Assembly (NCBI GenBank): GCA_947626955.1
Contig: CANQUB010000012.1
Location: 1 to 36,288, forward strand
From: an uncultured Clostridia bacterium
Lineage (GTDB): Bacteria; Bacillota; Clostridia; Christensenellales; UBA1242
Direction: 5' to 3'
DNA: 36,288 nucleotides
How positions within the stretch are numbered: the first letter of the stretch is position 1; the number at the start of each line of letters is the position of its first letter. Positions 25,602-35,269 of this stretch are shown here, piece after piece. The translations under genes were made by a program, and so were the position numbers. Under the pieces are notes generated by a model that did no database searches, was not told the DNA's origin, and saw nothing but the letters and a program-made list of their open reading frames with translations.

Positions 25602-26594
25602 ATGGCAATCACACTTGGTGATGCATTCCAAAATTGGAACAAAGATTCAAATATCCCCACCGATGGGGCTATGGTAGATGGCGGCGTTATAGCTATGCTT
25701 GAACCCAACCTTTTCCGCAACAAGGTAATGGTGCCCAACGTAACTTATTCAACCGACGTCGAAAGCTTGATGACCGACAACCGCTTTGCTGTCGCGTACA
25801 TCAGAAAACTTGACAAAATCAAAGTCAATATGTGTAAGGCAAGCGACCAAAACGCTTTTCGCGTTGTCGCTACGCAATCCGACGGCGAATTCCTCGAAAT
25901 TCGTTGTAATGACGTTCTGAAAGTCGCAGAAGTCGTCAACGAGCCTTTGGACAAAGCAAGAGTAAGCGGCAGAACGGCAGACCGCGTCGCGCTCGCGTCC
26001 GAGAGCTACGATGAGATAAAAGAGCTGCAATATCTCTCGTATCTTATCAACGGCGGTGGCTCTAACGACCCGACGGATGTAGGCGCTCCCGCCTCGCCCA
26101 ACACCAACGCTTGCACCAAAGACACCGTGCTTGACAACATCATTGACGACCGCACGATTCTTCGCAAGGCAGGCGCCGACCCCGACGTGCTGATTATGTC
26201 AGAGGATACCGACGCGGTGTTCCTCAAGTACTTGGGGCAAAAGACCTATTTCAGACCCGCAAGCGAGACCGAGGCTGCGGCGTTCGGTCAAGTCTTCGCG
26301 GGCACGCTGTTCAGCGGCAAGGTGAAAGTGTTTACCTCAAACGCCTTGGGGCAGGACAACTCGCTGCTGGTCGGCAAAGAGGCAAAAGACAAGACATGGG
26401 ACTGGTCGGCAATCGAGTATATCTTGTACGACCACAGGACGTTGAGCATTGTCAACGTCGCTCAGTTTATCGGCATAATCGACTATTCGGCTATCATCCA
26501 CAACAGCTCGCTTATTTCCATTCTCACGGTATGCGGCGGCCGCGTGAGAAACACTCAAAAAGCGATTGCGAAAAAGACTGCCGCAGGCGATTAA
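25602..26594 (+). CDS. Major capsid protein
   Basis: 330 aa following scaffold; DRTILRKAGADPDVLIMSEDTDAVFLKYLG. Confidence 0.8.
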   Translation: MAITLGDAFQNWNKDSNIPTDGAMVDGGVIAMLEPNLFRNKVMVPNVTYSTDVESLMTDNRFAVAYIRKLDKIKVNMCKASDQNAFRVVATQSDGEFLEIRCNDVLKVAEVVNEPLDKARVSGRTADRVALASESYDEIKELQYLSYLINGGGSNDPTDVGAPASPNTNACTKDTVLDNIIDDRTILRKAGADPDVLIMSEDTDAVFLKYLGQKTYFRPASETEAAAFGQVFAGTLFSGKVKVFTSNALGQDNSLLVGKEAKDKTWDWSAIEYILYDHRTLSIVNVAQFIGIIDYSAIIHNSSLISILTVCGGRVRNTQKAIAKKTAAGD

Positions 26595-26609
26595 GCATTT
26601 TACAACCAC

Positions 26610-26634
26610 GGAGCGGGGCTTTTTGCCTCGCTCC
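26610..26634 (+). terminator. Hairpin after major capsid gene
   Basis: ggagcggggc-ttttt-gcctcgctcc. Confidence 0.55.
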
Positions 26635-26656
26635 TATCCTCACGATATTGTAGAGG

Positions 26657-27100
26657 GTGATGAAAAACAGCAAGGAGGGCATTATGAGGCTTCTTTATGT
26701 AACCTATGGACATCACGGACATCGTGGGTATGATTATCTGACCGAAAAGCAATACAAGTCTGGCGACGTAGTTGTTGTGCCGGTGGAACATTACAAAAGT
26801 CATAAGCTTTATAATACGTTGGCTATTGTAGAAAAAACGTATGATTCAGAGAGTAAGCCTGCCCAAAAAATCATCAAATTTGATGAGGGCAATCGAGGCA
26901 AAGACGGGCGTTTTAAAAAACGAGTTAAAATAAAAACCATATCGCAGCGTTTTGAAGTTGCGCGAAGTATGGGGCTTGACGTAAAAGACGATCATGCGGT
27001 CGGCATTAGGACGCTGCCCGGATATTCCACAAGACTGAGCGACGACCAATGGCATAGCTCAAAACGCATGATATCAAGAGGAGGGGATGAAGATGTATAA
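26657..27100 (+). CDS. Hypothetical head-region protein
   Basis: MRLLYVTYGHHGHRGYDYLTEKQYKSGDVVVVPVEHYKSH... Confidence 0.55.
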   Translation: MMKNSKEGIMRLLYVTYGHHGHRGYDYLTEKQYKSGDVVVVPVEHYKSHKLYNTLAIVEKTYDSESKPAQKIIKFDEGNRGKDGRFKKRVKIKTISQRFEVARSMGLDVKDDHAVGIRTLPGYSTRLSDDQWHSSKRMISRGGDEDV

Positions 27101-27638
27101 CATAGACAACAGCAAGTTGGTTATACCGTTCTACGACGATATACCAAGCGACGCACAATATCCGTGTTCTACCGAGCGACTTGCATACAACAAAGACGAC
27201 CACCGCTATTATCTCACTGAGGCGGGGCTGTCTTATTACGGAGTGCAATGCGCGCCGTCCGAAGTTAAAAAGCTGATTAGGGCGGCTACCGAACACGTTT
27301 ACAGCTATATAGCTATAATGGCGCAAACCAAATATAACGTCATGTGTTATAGGATAGCTAAGAGCCTCTTCGGGCGATTTAAGAGCGCCAAAGAGGGCAG
27401 AAATGAATTTGAATATATGCTTGCCATACAGGCAGATTATATATCGGAGTTCGGCGACGCCAAAAAGACCCCGAAAATGGTGATAAGCCCCGAGACTGGG
27501 CGCGTAAAAGATAACGACCTAAATTGGTCTACGGGTTTTTGGCTTAGCGACGAAGTGCTCATTTGGCTAAAAAACAATAATCTAACCGACCCAAATATAG
27601 CATATTATCCGTGGCAAATACGTTGGGATGAATATTAA
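27093..27638 (+). CDS. Head-tail connector-type protein (putative)
   Basis: Position after capsid; SD gagggg. Confidence 0.45.
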   Translation: MYNIDNSKLVIPFYDDIPSDAQYPCSTERLAYNKDDHRYYLTEAGLSYYGVQCAPSEVKKLIRAATEHVYSYIAIMAQTKYNVMCYRIAKSLFGRFKSAKEGRNEFEYMLAIQADYISEFGDAKKTPKMVISPETGRVKDNDLNWSTGFWLSDEVLIWLKNNNLTDPNIAYYPWQIRWDEY

Positions 27639-27650
27639 GGAGGGCGCGCT

Positions 27651-28034
27651 ATGGCAGAATATCCGTTGTGGTCGCCCAATAAACGAGGCAAATTGTATAA
27701 GAGGTTTACGGACAATATCGACGTCAATATACAAGACAGGGACGACGTTATTGCTGTGCAGAAAAACTATTATGTGTGTAGGGACACGTTTCGGTGGGTG
27801 GATATTAACAACGCCGAAAAGGTGGAAGAACAGCCGCTTACGGGGCTTGCCGTCCCCAATGAGTATAGGACGATAAGGACAAACTCTAGGGCAAAATTCG
27901 ATGTAGGCGATATTGTTGAGTTGCCGGGGTTAGGGCTATATATCATACAAGACGGCATCCAAATAGGGTATGCCTATACGCCCAAGCGCGTGCAGACCTA
28001 TCAGAATCTATCATTGTCAAGCGTGGGTATATGA
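27651..28034 (+). CDS. Head-tail joining protein (putative)
   Basis: 127 aa; SD aaggaggg; 4-bp overlap with next. Confidence 0.45.
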   Translation: MAEYPLWSPNKRGKLYKRFTDNIDVNIQDRDDVIAVQKNYYVCRDTFRWVDINNAEKVEEQPLTGLAVPNEYRTIRTNSRAKFDVGDIVELPGLGLYIIQDGIQIGYAYTPKRVQTYQNLSLSSVGI

Positions 28035-28549
28035 TTAACTACAACACAAATTTAGGGATGAGAGATATTTTCTTAAACCCGGCATTAAAAGGTATCTTTC
28101 CGCAAATGGACGGCGTAAAGCTGCAAAATGTATATTCCTTTGCGGAGGTGGAAAAGCGTGTGCAAACATATTTGGCTCAAGTGCTAAACGCACGCTATGA
28201 CGACGACGGCGAACTTGTCGTCAAAGGCAAACACGAAACCGTTATAAATCGCGTAAAGCAGCTAACGCCCCTCATCGAGGGCTTTTTTAATAACATGCCC
28301 AAGATAGTTGCGGGAATACGACGAAACACGCCGCTGTATCTGCCTTATGCATCTATAGAACAATTAAAAAATTTGCATACCACAGCCCAAAAAATCAAAG
28401 CCATGCAGGCGGTAATGGACAATTTTCAATATCGTCATGACCTTGGGGCCGAAAACAGTATATCTAATGAGTCGGACGAGGTGTTTGCACGCAAGCAGAA
28501 AGCGTGGCAAAGAAAAGTGGGCTACAGCGGGAGGCTTAAACGAGTATGA
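28031..28549 (+). CDS. Hypothetical connector/tail protein
   Basis: 172 aa, overlapping neighbours. Confidence 0.45.
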   Translation: MINYNTNLGMRDIFLNPALKGIFPQMDGVKLQNVYSFAEVEKRVQTYLAQVLNARYDDDGELVVKGKHETVINRVKQLTPLIEGFFNNMPKIVAGIRRNTPLYLPYASIEQLKNLHTTAQKIKAMQAVMDNFQYRHDLGAENSISNESDEVFARKQKAWQRKVGYSGRLKRV

Positions 28550-29556
28550 AAAAAGTTGAAATCACGGCAGACGCCATTTTAAAATTGCTAAAGGGCATTT
28601 TTGAGGATGAAGATGTCAATTTTGTAATAAGCGATAACGACGCGTCCGAGTCGTCCGAATGGCGGGGCAAGACGGTTAACGAAGTGCTTAATATTGAGTA
28701 TTATACTTTTAAGCATCGTCCGTCTTCGAATCAAACCATTTTGAATGATATAGCGGCAAACGCGCCCAACAACAAGCTTGAGGCGTTGACGCGCTCTTTT
28801 TGCTTGTTGTCTATCAGCAACATAGAGCGGCTATATTCCAAGAACGAGGATATGGTTGCCGTTGACGTACTGTTGGAGTATTATGTCCAAACCGAAAAGG
28901 TAAAGCTGCTTGAAAAGCTTATCGAGTGCAGTTCGGCGGGGGTAAGCGGGCTTAGATTTGACTTTGATTTTGTCGGCGGCGAATTTTTGCATCATGACGC
29001 GAGCCATGAGGGCATAGAAAGGCGTAAGGCGGTGGTATTCTTCGGCGCGCTTACCGAAAGCGACGTTTTGCCAACTACGCCGTTTGGCGAAATGGTGGGG
29101 CTTGAAATCAAGGTGTCCGTGATGTTTTATCCGCCCGTATACAGCTATAGCGACTATACGGCTAGCTTTACTTTTGCCGACGAAGAGGGGCTGAAAACGG
29201 TTGAAGATATGCCGCTTAAGAGCATATCTATAGCACATGTCATGACGCAAGAAGCTGTCCCAAACATAGAAAATAATTGCAAGGTAGGCGCAATCAACCT
29301 GTCCGGTGCGACGTCGTTTGTTCTTGTTTTTGACGGATACGATAACGATTTTATCGATTACCTTGCCGATATGACGCTCAATTGCGACATCACCGACAAC
29401 AATATGCCTATAAACTTTACACTTAAGCGAGGCGAAAAGGCTTATACGCATATCGTGGTTATCAAAGACCACAAGATGGTCATAAACGCTGACACGGGCA
29501 ACGAGACTCATACCTTAACGCTTGTAAGGAGCGTTTCGGACGATGGGCGGAGGTAA
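28546..29556 (+). CDS. Hypothetical tail protein
   Basis: 336 aa in the tail gene interval. Confidence 0.45.
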   Translation: MKKVEITADAILKLLKGIFEDEDVNFVISDNDASESSEWRGKTVNEVLNIEYYTFKHRPSSNQTILNDIAANAPNNKLEALTRSFCLLSISNIERLYSKNEDMVAVDVLLEYYVQTEKVKLLEKLIECSSAGVSGLRFDFDFVGGEFLHHDASHEGIERRKAVVFFGALTESDVLPTTPFGEMVGLEIKVSVMFYPPVYSYSDYTASFTFADEEGLKTVEDMPLKSISIAHVMTQEAVPNIENNCKVGAINLSGATSFVLVFDGYDNDFIDYLADMTLNCDITDNNMPINFTLKRGEKAYTHIVVIKDHKMVINADTGNETHTLTLVRSVSDDGRR

Positions 29557-29562
29557 ATATAA

Positions 29563-30135
29563 ATGGCATTGCACAATTTAAAAATAACGGTCATAGATGG
29601 CGGCAAAGCAGAGACTTCAGCGTTTGCGACGTCTTCAAATGCCGACACATCGTCTAAAAAGCGGAGCTCGTCCGGCAAAGACTCTACGATATACAATTTT
29701 TTTCACGTAAACCAAGGGCTTCGCGATAAGCTAAGTCAAGCCACGTCGCCAACGGTAGTGTTTAGCATACAGCAGGGGATGAACCTTGCCGTGCAAACAA
29801 CAAGAGCGGCTATAAACTACTATGTCAGCGACATAGGCAGGGCTAACGGCGACAGCAACTATCAAGCCATTGTCAATCGCGAAATGGAAAAGGTTACCGA
29901 CGCGCTCAGCGTAGGGCAAGGGTTTTGGAGTGGCGCGGTTGCAGGTTCTGCCATGGGCATTATAGGCGTTGCCGTAGGCGGTATCATAGGCGTAGCGTCG
30001 TCTGCGATAAACCTCGGCTTTAAATACGCAGAACGCGAGCGTGCCTATCAGCACGAGATGTTCAAAGAGCAAACTTCGCAAGCATACCAACTTGCGCGTG
30101 CCAATTACAGCGCTCTGACGGGGCGTGTGAGATGA
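29563..30135 (+). CDS. Short membrane-active tail/ejection protein (tape-measure-position candidate)
   Basis: 190 aa; GAVAGSAMGIIGVAVGGIIGVASSAINLG hydrophobic Gly/Ala stretch; located directly upstream of TA/hub. Confidence 0.45.
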   Translation: MALHNLKITVIDGGKAETSAFATSSNADTSSKKRSSSGKDSTIYNFFHVNQGLRDKLSQATSPTVVFSIQQGMNLAVQTTRAAINYYVSDIGRANGDSNYQAIVNREMEKVTDALSVGQGFWSGAVAGSAMGIIGVAVGGIIGVASSAINLGFKYAERERAYQHEMFKEQTSQAYQLARANYSALTGRVR

Positions 30136-30162
30136 AACAGAACAAAGCCCAGCAAAAAAATC

Positions 30163-30199
30163 TTGACACCAGTGGATAAAAGTATTACACTTGTAATAC
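30163..30199 (+). promoter_or_regulatory. TA cassette promoter with overlapping palindromic operator
   Basis: TTGACA (30163-30168), 17 nt, TACACT (30186-30191); gtattac-actt-gtaatac (30182-30199). Confidence 0.75.
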
Positions 30200-30221
30200 A
30201 ATAAAGTAGGAGGTGCAAATT

Positions 30222-30458
30222 ATGGTTTTAACTTTAAGGGTAAACGATAAAGAGCGCGAGCTTATAGAGAAAACGGCTAAGGTTTATGGCATGAGCATGT
30301 CCGAGTTTATGCGCCATGCTATTTTTGAGAAGCTGGAGGACGAATTTGACCTAAAGGCTTACGAAGAAGCCAAAGCTGAGTATGACGCAAATCCTAAGGT
30401 CTATTCGCTTGATGAGGTAAGCAAAATGCTGGGTATTGAGGACGATATCAAAGGGTGA
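30222..30458 (+). CDS. RelB/DinJ-type antitoxin (RHH)
   Basis: SD aggaggt; LTLRVNDKERELIEKTAKVYGMSMSEFMRHAIFEKLED. Confidence 0.85.
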   Translation: MVLTLRVNDKERELIEKTAKVYGMSMSEFMRHAIFEKLEDEFDLKAYEEAKAEYDANPKVYSLDEVSKMLGIEDDIKG

Positions 30459-30464
30459 TTTGCT

Positions 30465-30737
30465 ATGGACAAGCGATATTCGGTAGTTTTTTCGGAATAT
30501 GCCGTGAGGCAGTTTAAAAAGTTGGACAAGCAAACGCAGGTTATGATTCAGCGGTGGATAATAAAAAACCTCAGCGGCTGCGAAGACCCTCGCGCTCATG
30601 GCAAGGCGTTGACCGCCAACCGAACGGGGCAGTGGCGGTATAGAATCGGCGACTACAGATTGATCTGCGATATACAAGAAGAACTCATCCGCATTTTAGT
30701 GTTGGAAGTCGGGCACAGAAAAAACATATACGACTGA
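30465..30737 (+). CDS. RelE/ParE family toxin
   Basis: YSVVFSEYAVRQFKKLDKQTQVMIQRWI...RAHGKALTANRTGQWRYRIGDYRLICDIQEELIRILVLEVGHRKNIYD. Confidence 0.92.
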   Translation: MDKRYSVVFSEYAVRQFKKLDKQTQVMIQRWIIKNLSGCEDPRAHGKALTANRTGQWRYRIGDYRLICDIQEELIRILVLEVGHRKNIYD

Positions 30738-30768
30738 CATCCGCTGCGGGCAATAAACAAAGCAAATG

Positions 30769-30795
30769 AAAGACGCTGTGAAAACGGCGTCTTTT
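30769..30795 (+). terminator. Terminator closing TA cassette
   Basis: aaagacgc (30769-30776) / gcgtcttt (30787-30794) then tc. Confidence 0.6.
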
Positions 30796-30816
30796 CATAT
30801 AAAAACGGAGTGAAAC

Positions 30817-33800
30817 ATGCAAAATTATTATTGGAAAGTGTATTTGTGGAAAGACGGCAAGAGGGGCGACGACCTCACCAAATACGTCATGGCGCCTATC
30901 TTTTTAGAGGATAAGCTTGACGAAACGCTTGATACGGGCGAGATTATTTTAAAACGCATGCCCATATCAACCAAAACGGCTTACCCGCCCAAAACCAAGT
31001 TCCGCATAGAATGCTACCTTGACAAGGAGCACACCCAACAGCTTGACCATTGGGATATGGTTGTTGAACACGACGATGTGGAAGAGTACGTCGGTTGCCC
31101 GGACATCTGCACCCACCGCATACACCTCATAGAAGCGTCCGTTATAGCCCAAGGCATGCACGTTGACAACATAGCGCTTACCTACGAGCTGCAGGACGTC
31201 GATTTGAATTATAAGGTGGTAAATGACAGTTCTGGCGACTCACTAGATGCACTTGATAGAATTGAGGCGCAAGGCAACGGATGGGAACGTATAATACATG
31301 AAAATCAAGTAATAACTAGAGAAATGCTTGATGAAGTGGAAAAAACGGGCAACAATGAATTTGTATATTTTATCAATTCATATAATTATGTATGGCGCGA
31401 CTATGATGATTTAAAGTCATTAAAGACAAGGTATAACGCCTTAAATTCACATAGCATTGAGTTTACAATTCCGACTTTAATAATACAAGGTGCTAAAGAC
31501 GGGGAATGGGTGGACATTTGCGAGGCTCAAACTGAAACAACAATAATTATAAAACATTGTAGAGGTGATGAGATTTTAAGTAGTAAAGAACAAAAAATTA
31601 TTTGTGGGCCCACTAATTTATCTGAAACAACAAGTTATCCCGAATTATATCAAGTAAGAGAAATGTCGGGTCGTCGAGAGTATTATCCTACATCAATAGA
31701 TGGAATATCTTCTTACACTTATCTTGAAAACGGGACTTGGAATGAGCCCTTTGATTTTTCCGATCATTATTCACTCATTGACGGAGGTCCGACTCGTTCT
31801 TGTATATTTACATGGGAAAATGCTCAAGCAAAAAGTAAACGAATTACACTTGAAACGGAAATATTAACCGATGCACAACTTGCAGCGCATGAATATTTTA
31901 AATATGAAATTCATACAAGGGTGTATGATGAGAAAGTGTGGGTGGATGCCGAAATTGATGGGGATACACAGCATGTAATGTTACAAAGGGTATTTCCAAC
32001 TTATTATGAGACGAGGTCGCAAATATGGTACTATAATGGCCAATTTCATGTTTCCAGTTATCAACTTGAAAATACTCCTACATATCACGAATGGGTAAAT
32101 TGCAACGATATTTATTTTACAGCAGATTTTGAAGTAGGGGACACATCAACATTTGTTGACGGAGGTGCATTCCTGAAAAAAGCTGCGCCATATAATTGTC
32201 TACAGTTTTTGCAAAAGGCGTTGCTTACTGTCGACACACAAGTACTAGATATAAGGACGGAGTCTCTTGACGGATTAAAAGACAAATATCCCATATATGT
32301 GGATAATTCAGCACCAGATTATTGGAAAAATCAACTTGAGTCATGTCAGATGAATGAAACGGTGTTTGAGCAAAAAAACTTATGGGAAGTGCTCATTCAG
32401 ATAGGCTATTATCGTCATGCTATTCCGTATTTGGAATTTGCGGAGGATGGGACAGACCGCTTTGTGTTAAAGTTTCATCAGCTTGGCGACACAAAGCAAA
32501 AGACGGATAGTAACACCAAAATAACGGTGTTCAATAGTCGGAATCTATCCGATTATTTCACGCAATATGACAGCTATGTTACCAACTTTTTTTCACCTCA
32601 AAACGAGGTGGAAGAGTGGCTCGTTCCTAAAACCAGCGACAGCTCATATCTTGTGTCAAACGACACAGCAGAAATTCATACTAAGTATCCGATACAAGGA
32701 ATCAAGGAATTTGATTTAATTTATAATGGGCGTTCACATTCGGCATTAAACATGATTTTTGAGAAGGCGGTGTATCAAGTTTTAACGCCTTCAATAGAAA
32801 TAAGACCATCGAAGGCAAGCGCATTATATTATTCTTTAGGGGATAACAAAATTTTAGGATTAACTTATATTCCCCCGAACAAAAATAACGGGGATGACTC
32901 ATTTGCCTTAAAAAATATTTTAAGCTTATTATTCGGAACGAACCCTAACGGGGATATAAAATTTAATGATATACTGTTCCATATTAAATATATAGCAAAG
33001 GATAGCCTTAGAATATCGGAAGTACGCCCAGATATATTTAAATACATGAGAAGTTCTATGTATGAGAAATATCCGCACCATGAGCAGTTTTACGGCCAGC
33101 AGGATAAAATTGTGGACAGCGAGAGGTTTAGCGCCAACCTGTTTGGCAAGCTGATAAGGGTCGGCAATGCCGTGTATCAGCGGCAAGAGTATGTCAGCAA
33201 TGCGCAAGACAGGAAAGAGAGCGGCGACCTTGTTATGCTGGGCGTAGAACCCTACTATGTTACAGCGGTTGAAAATGAATGTTATGCGGACGCAATGTTG
33301 CAAAAGGTAACTTACTCTAAAAACTTCAACCAGCTGTCTAATATTGTAACAATTCCTAGCGAGCCTCGATTTTATGAGGTGAGCGAAAGGTCAGAAGTTA
33401 GGCGAGAAGTCCGCATTTTGGACTTTTTAACATTAACAACCAATGAGAAAGCGCCTCAAAAATCATCGATGTTCATTAAGGATAAATATTGGCAAAATTT
33501 TGTAAGAGGAACTATTTTTGCGGATACAGCATTAGAACCCCCGAATTTTGCTTATACAAGATTTCAGGTCGATAAAAAGCGTAAGCGTGCAGGATGTTCT
33601 ATTCCCGATGAAAAGTTGTTTCCAAGTTGTGAGGTTGAACGAAAAGGGGAAAATAGTATAGTTCCTAAAGCTTCTAGTGATCATATCGATGTTGTTTGCC
33701 CTCTCATGTGTTTCCCCCTTAAAAACGCAATTGTTTTTGAATGGGATATGGACGACAATTTTAAGGCTGGAGATAGTATTGATACTCAAACAAACGAGGC

Positions 33801-34407
33801 AAATGATACACTAGATCAAGCTTATTTTTCGATGACTCCTGTTAGATATTGCGACATCTTTGGGCGCGCTGATTTGTTTAGATTTGGGCTGTTTTATAAA
33901 AAGAATTGGGATATAAATCAAATTCGACGTCTCCCGTTTGTGGACGAGTCGGACGATTTTTTTAATACAAACGAAGTAATGTTTGAATTGCCGCCCAATT
34001 ATGCTATTGCACTTGATAAAGATAATAGAGAGGCATTATCTTTTAACTATCAAATAAATATGGTGCATAACGACCAGTTTTTAACTTTTGCAAATTTATT
34101 TGGATCAAAGGGTAGTCGATTGCGGATGTGTTTATTAAACACGGAGGTTCCTAAGTTCTCTGAAACTGTCCCACTAAAGGAACCAAACTTAATATATGAT
34201 AATGTATCATATTCTTTTGACGAAGGCAGCAATGCATTGCATGTAAAAATCGAAGTCCCAACAGGGATAAATATTAGCCAAGTAAAATCAATTGTTTTAT
34301 ACGAGGAGGATGCAGCATCTAAATATGCATATATATGTAGAAATGTTGCAAATAGAGATGATAATGACAAACTTAAAGATTGGTGGATATACCCAGCTAT
34401 TGATTAA
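30817..34407 (+). CDS. Tail hub / tail tip protein (1196 aa) with variable C-terminal domain (CTD1)
   Basis: N-terminal hub-like MQNYYWKVYLWKDGKRGDDLTKYVMAPIFLEDKLDETLDTGEIILKR; C-terminus homologous to 35270-35752. Confidence 0.75.
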   Translation: MQNYYWKVYLWKDGKRGDDLTKYVMAPIFLEDKLDETLDTGEIILKRMPISTKTAYPPKTKFRIECYLDKEHTQQLDHWDMVVEHDDVEEYVGCPDICTHRIHLIEASVIAQGMHVDNIALTYELQDVDLNYKVVNDSSGDSLDALDRIEAQGNGWERIIHENQVITREMLDEVEKTGNNEFVYFINSYNYVWRDYDDLKSLKTRYNALNSHSIEFTIPTLIIQGAKDGEWVDICEAQTETTIIIKHCRGDEILSSKEQKIICGPTNLSETTSYPELYQVREMSGRREYYPTSIDGISSYTYLENGTWNEPFDFSDHYSLIDGGPTRSCIFTWENAQAKSKRITLETEILTDAQLAAHEYFKYEIHTRVYDEKVWVDAEIDGDTQHVMLQRVFPTYYETRSQIWYYNGQFHVSSYQLENTPTYHEWVNCNDIYFTADFEVGDTSTFVDGGAFLKKAAPYNCLQFLQKALLTVDTQVLDIRTESLDGLKDKYPIYVDNSAPDYWKNQLESCQMNETVFEQKNLWEVLIQIGYYRHAIPYLEFAEDGTDRFVLKFHQLGDTKQKTDSNTKITVFNSRNLSDYFTQYDSYVTNFFSPQNEVEEWLVPKTSDSSYLVSNDTAEIHTKYPIQGIKEFDLIYNGRSHSALNMIFEKAVYQVLTPSIEIRPSKASALYYSLGDNKILGLTYIPPNKNNGDDSFALKNILSLLFGTNPNGDIKFNDILFHIKYIAKDSLRISEVRPDIFKYMRSSMYEKYPHHEQFYGQQDKIVDSERFSANLFGKLIRVGNAVYQRQEYVSNAQDRKESGDLVMLGVEPYYVTAVENECYADAMLQKVTYSKNFNQLSNIVTIPSEPRFYEVSERSEVRREVRILDFLTLTTNEKAPQKSSMFIKDKYWQNFVRGTIFADTALEPPNFAYTRFQVDKKRKRAGCSIPDEKLFPSCEVERKGENSIVPKASSDHIDVVCPLMCFPLKNAIVFEWDMDDNFKAGDSIDTQTNEANDTLDQAYFSMTPVRYCDIFGRADLFRFGLFYKKNWDINQIRRLPFVDESDDFFNTNEVMFELPPNYAIALDKDNREALSFNYQINMVHNDQFLTFANLFGSKGSRLRMCLLNTEVPKFSETVPLKEPNLIYDNVSYSFDEGSNALHVKIEVPTGINISQVKSIVLYEEDAASKYAYICRNVANRDDNDKLKDWWIYPAID

Positions 34408-34924
34408 GAGGTGGAAAATTTGAAAAAATCAACTTCTCTTCATATCTTGTGGTTTTCTCGTATAAAACAATATATCCGCTTGCCTCAATAAAAGTACATG
34501 AAGGATAAGTTCTTTTTATTCTAGTCCAATCATCGGCATCCATGTATGGCATAACATATTGTTCTCTTTGTTCTATAAGGAACCAATCATCTTCCAATGG
34601 CGTTCCGGACAAAAATAAATTGTGATTTACATACATGGTGTGGTCCCCATGATAATATGCACTGAACTTGTAAAATTCAGACGTGCTGTCTTTTTCGGTA
34701 TAAGAAGCGGAAATAGACAATATGTCGTTGGTACCTTTGTAATAAGTTACAGACCAATCTATATTATTGATGGTTTCATTAAAATGATATGTGATTAAGT
34801 TCTGTGTAGGTTTATCCAGTTGCTCCGCATTTTCGTCGGAAGCGCATCCCGTCAGGATGAAGCACAGCGCGCAGCTGAGCATTACGATAGTGGTGATAAA
34901 ACAAATGAACTTTTTCATAGCCAT
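34397..34924 (-). CDS. Lipoprotein 1 (variant mature domain A)
   Basis: MAMKKFICFITTIVMLSCALCFILTGC lipobox; gaggt SD; stop overlaps the hub 3' end by 11 bp. Confidence 0.85.
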   Translation of the reverse strand: MAMKKFICFITTIVMLSCALCFILTGCASDENAEQLDKPTQNLITYHFNETINNIDWSVTYYKGTNDILSISASYTEKDSTSEFYKFSAYYHGDHTMYVNHNLFLSGTPLEDDWFLIEQREQYVMPYMDADDWTRIKRTYPSCTFIEASGYIVLYEKTTRYEEKLIFSNFPPLNQ

Positions 34925-34937
34925 TACCTCTATGAAA

Positions 34938-34966
34938 ATAATAAGCACAAACGTCAAAATTGTCAA
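34938..34966 (-). promoter_or_regulatory. Sigma70-type promoter for lipoprotein 1
   Basis: Minus strand TTGACA (34966-34961), 17 nt, TATTAT (34943-34938). Confidence 0.8.
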
Positions 34967-35013
34967 CAAGCGGCAGAAAGGAGGAAGAAAATTTATTTCG
35001 GAGGAGGGCGAAA

Positions 35014-35244
35014 ATGAAAGACTATGAATATTTCAAAGCGCACCGTGATGAGCTGATAGAGAAATACCCCAACAAGTTTGTTGTCATCAAAAGTTGCGCC
35101 GTCGTCGCGGTGTATGACGCGTTTATGGAGGCATACAACGAAACGGTCAAGACCGAGGCGCTTGGCACGTTTATCATCCAACAGTGTGTAGACGATGACA
35201 GCACGGCGGCGCATTTTCATAACAGCAACGTTAAGTTTGCATGA
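35014..35244 (+). CDS. Small DUF5678-like protein, second identical copy
   Basis: Same as 161-391. Confidence 0.7.
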   Translation: MKDYEYFKAHRDELIEKYPNKFVVIKSCAVVAVYDAFMEAYNETVKTEALGTFIIQQCVDDDSTAAHFHNSNVKFA

Positions 35245-35269
35245 GAAACACAATCAACAAAAACTTCCG

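Larger units (their letters stand above)
34854..35262. repeat. Repeat R copy 2
   Basis: Identical to 1-409 at offset 34853; ORFs 107..391 and 34960..35244 translate identically. Confidence 0.95.

Noticed and set aside
28831-29511. 226-aa minus-strand ORF
   Set aside because: Antisense shadow of the 336-aa tail ORF; low-quality composition and no RBS.
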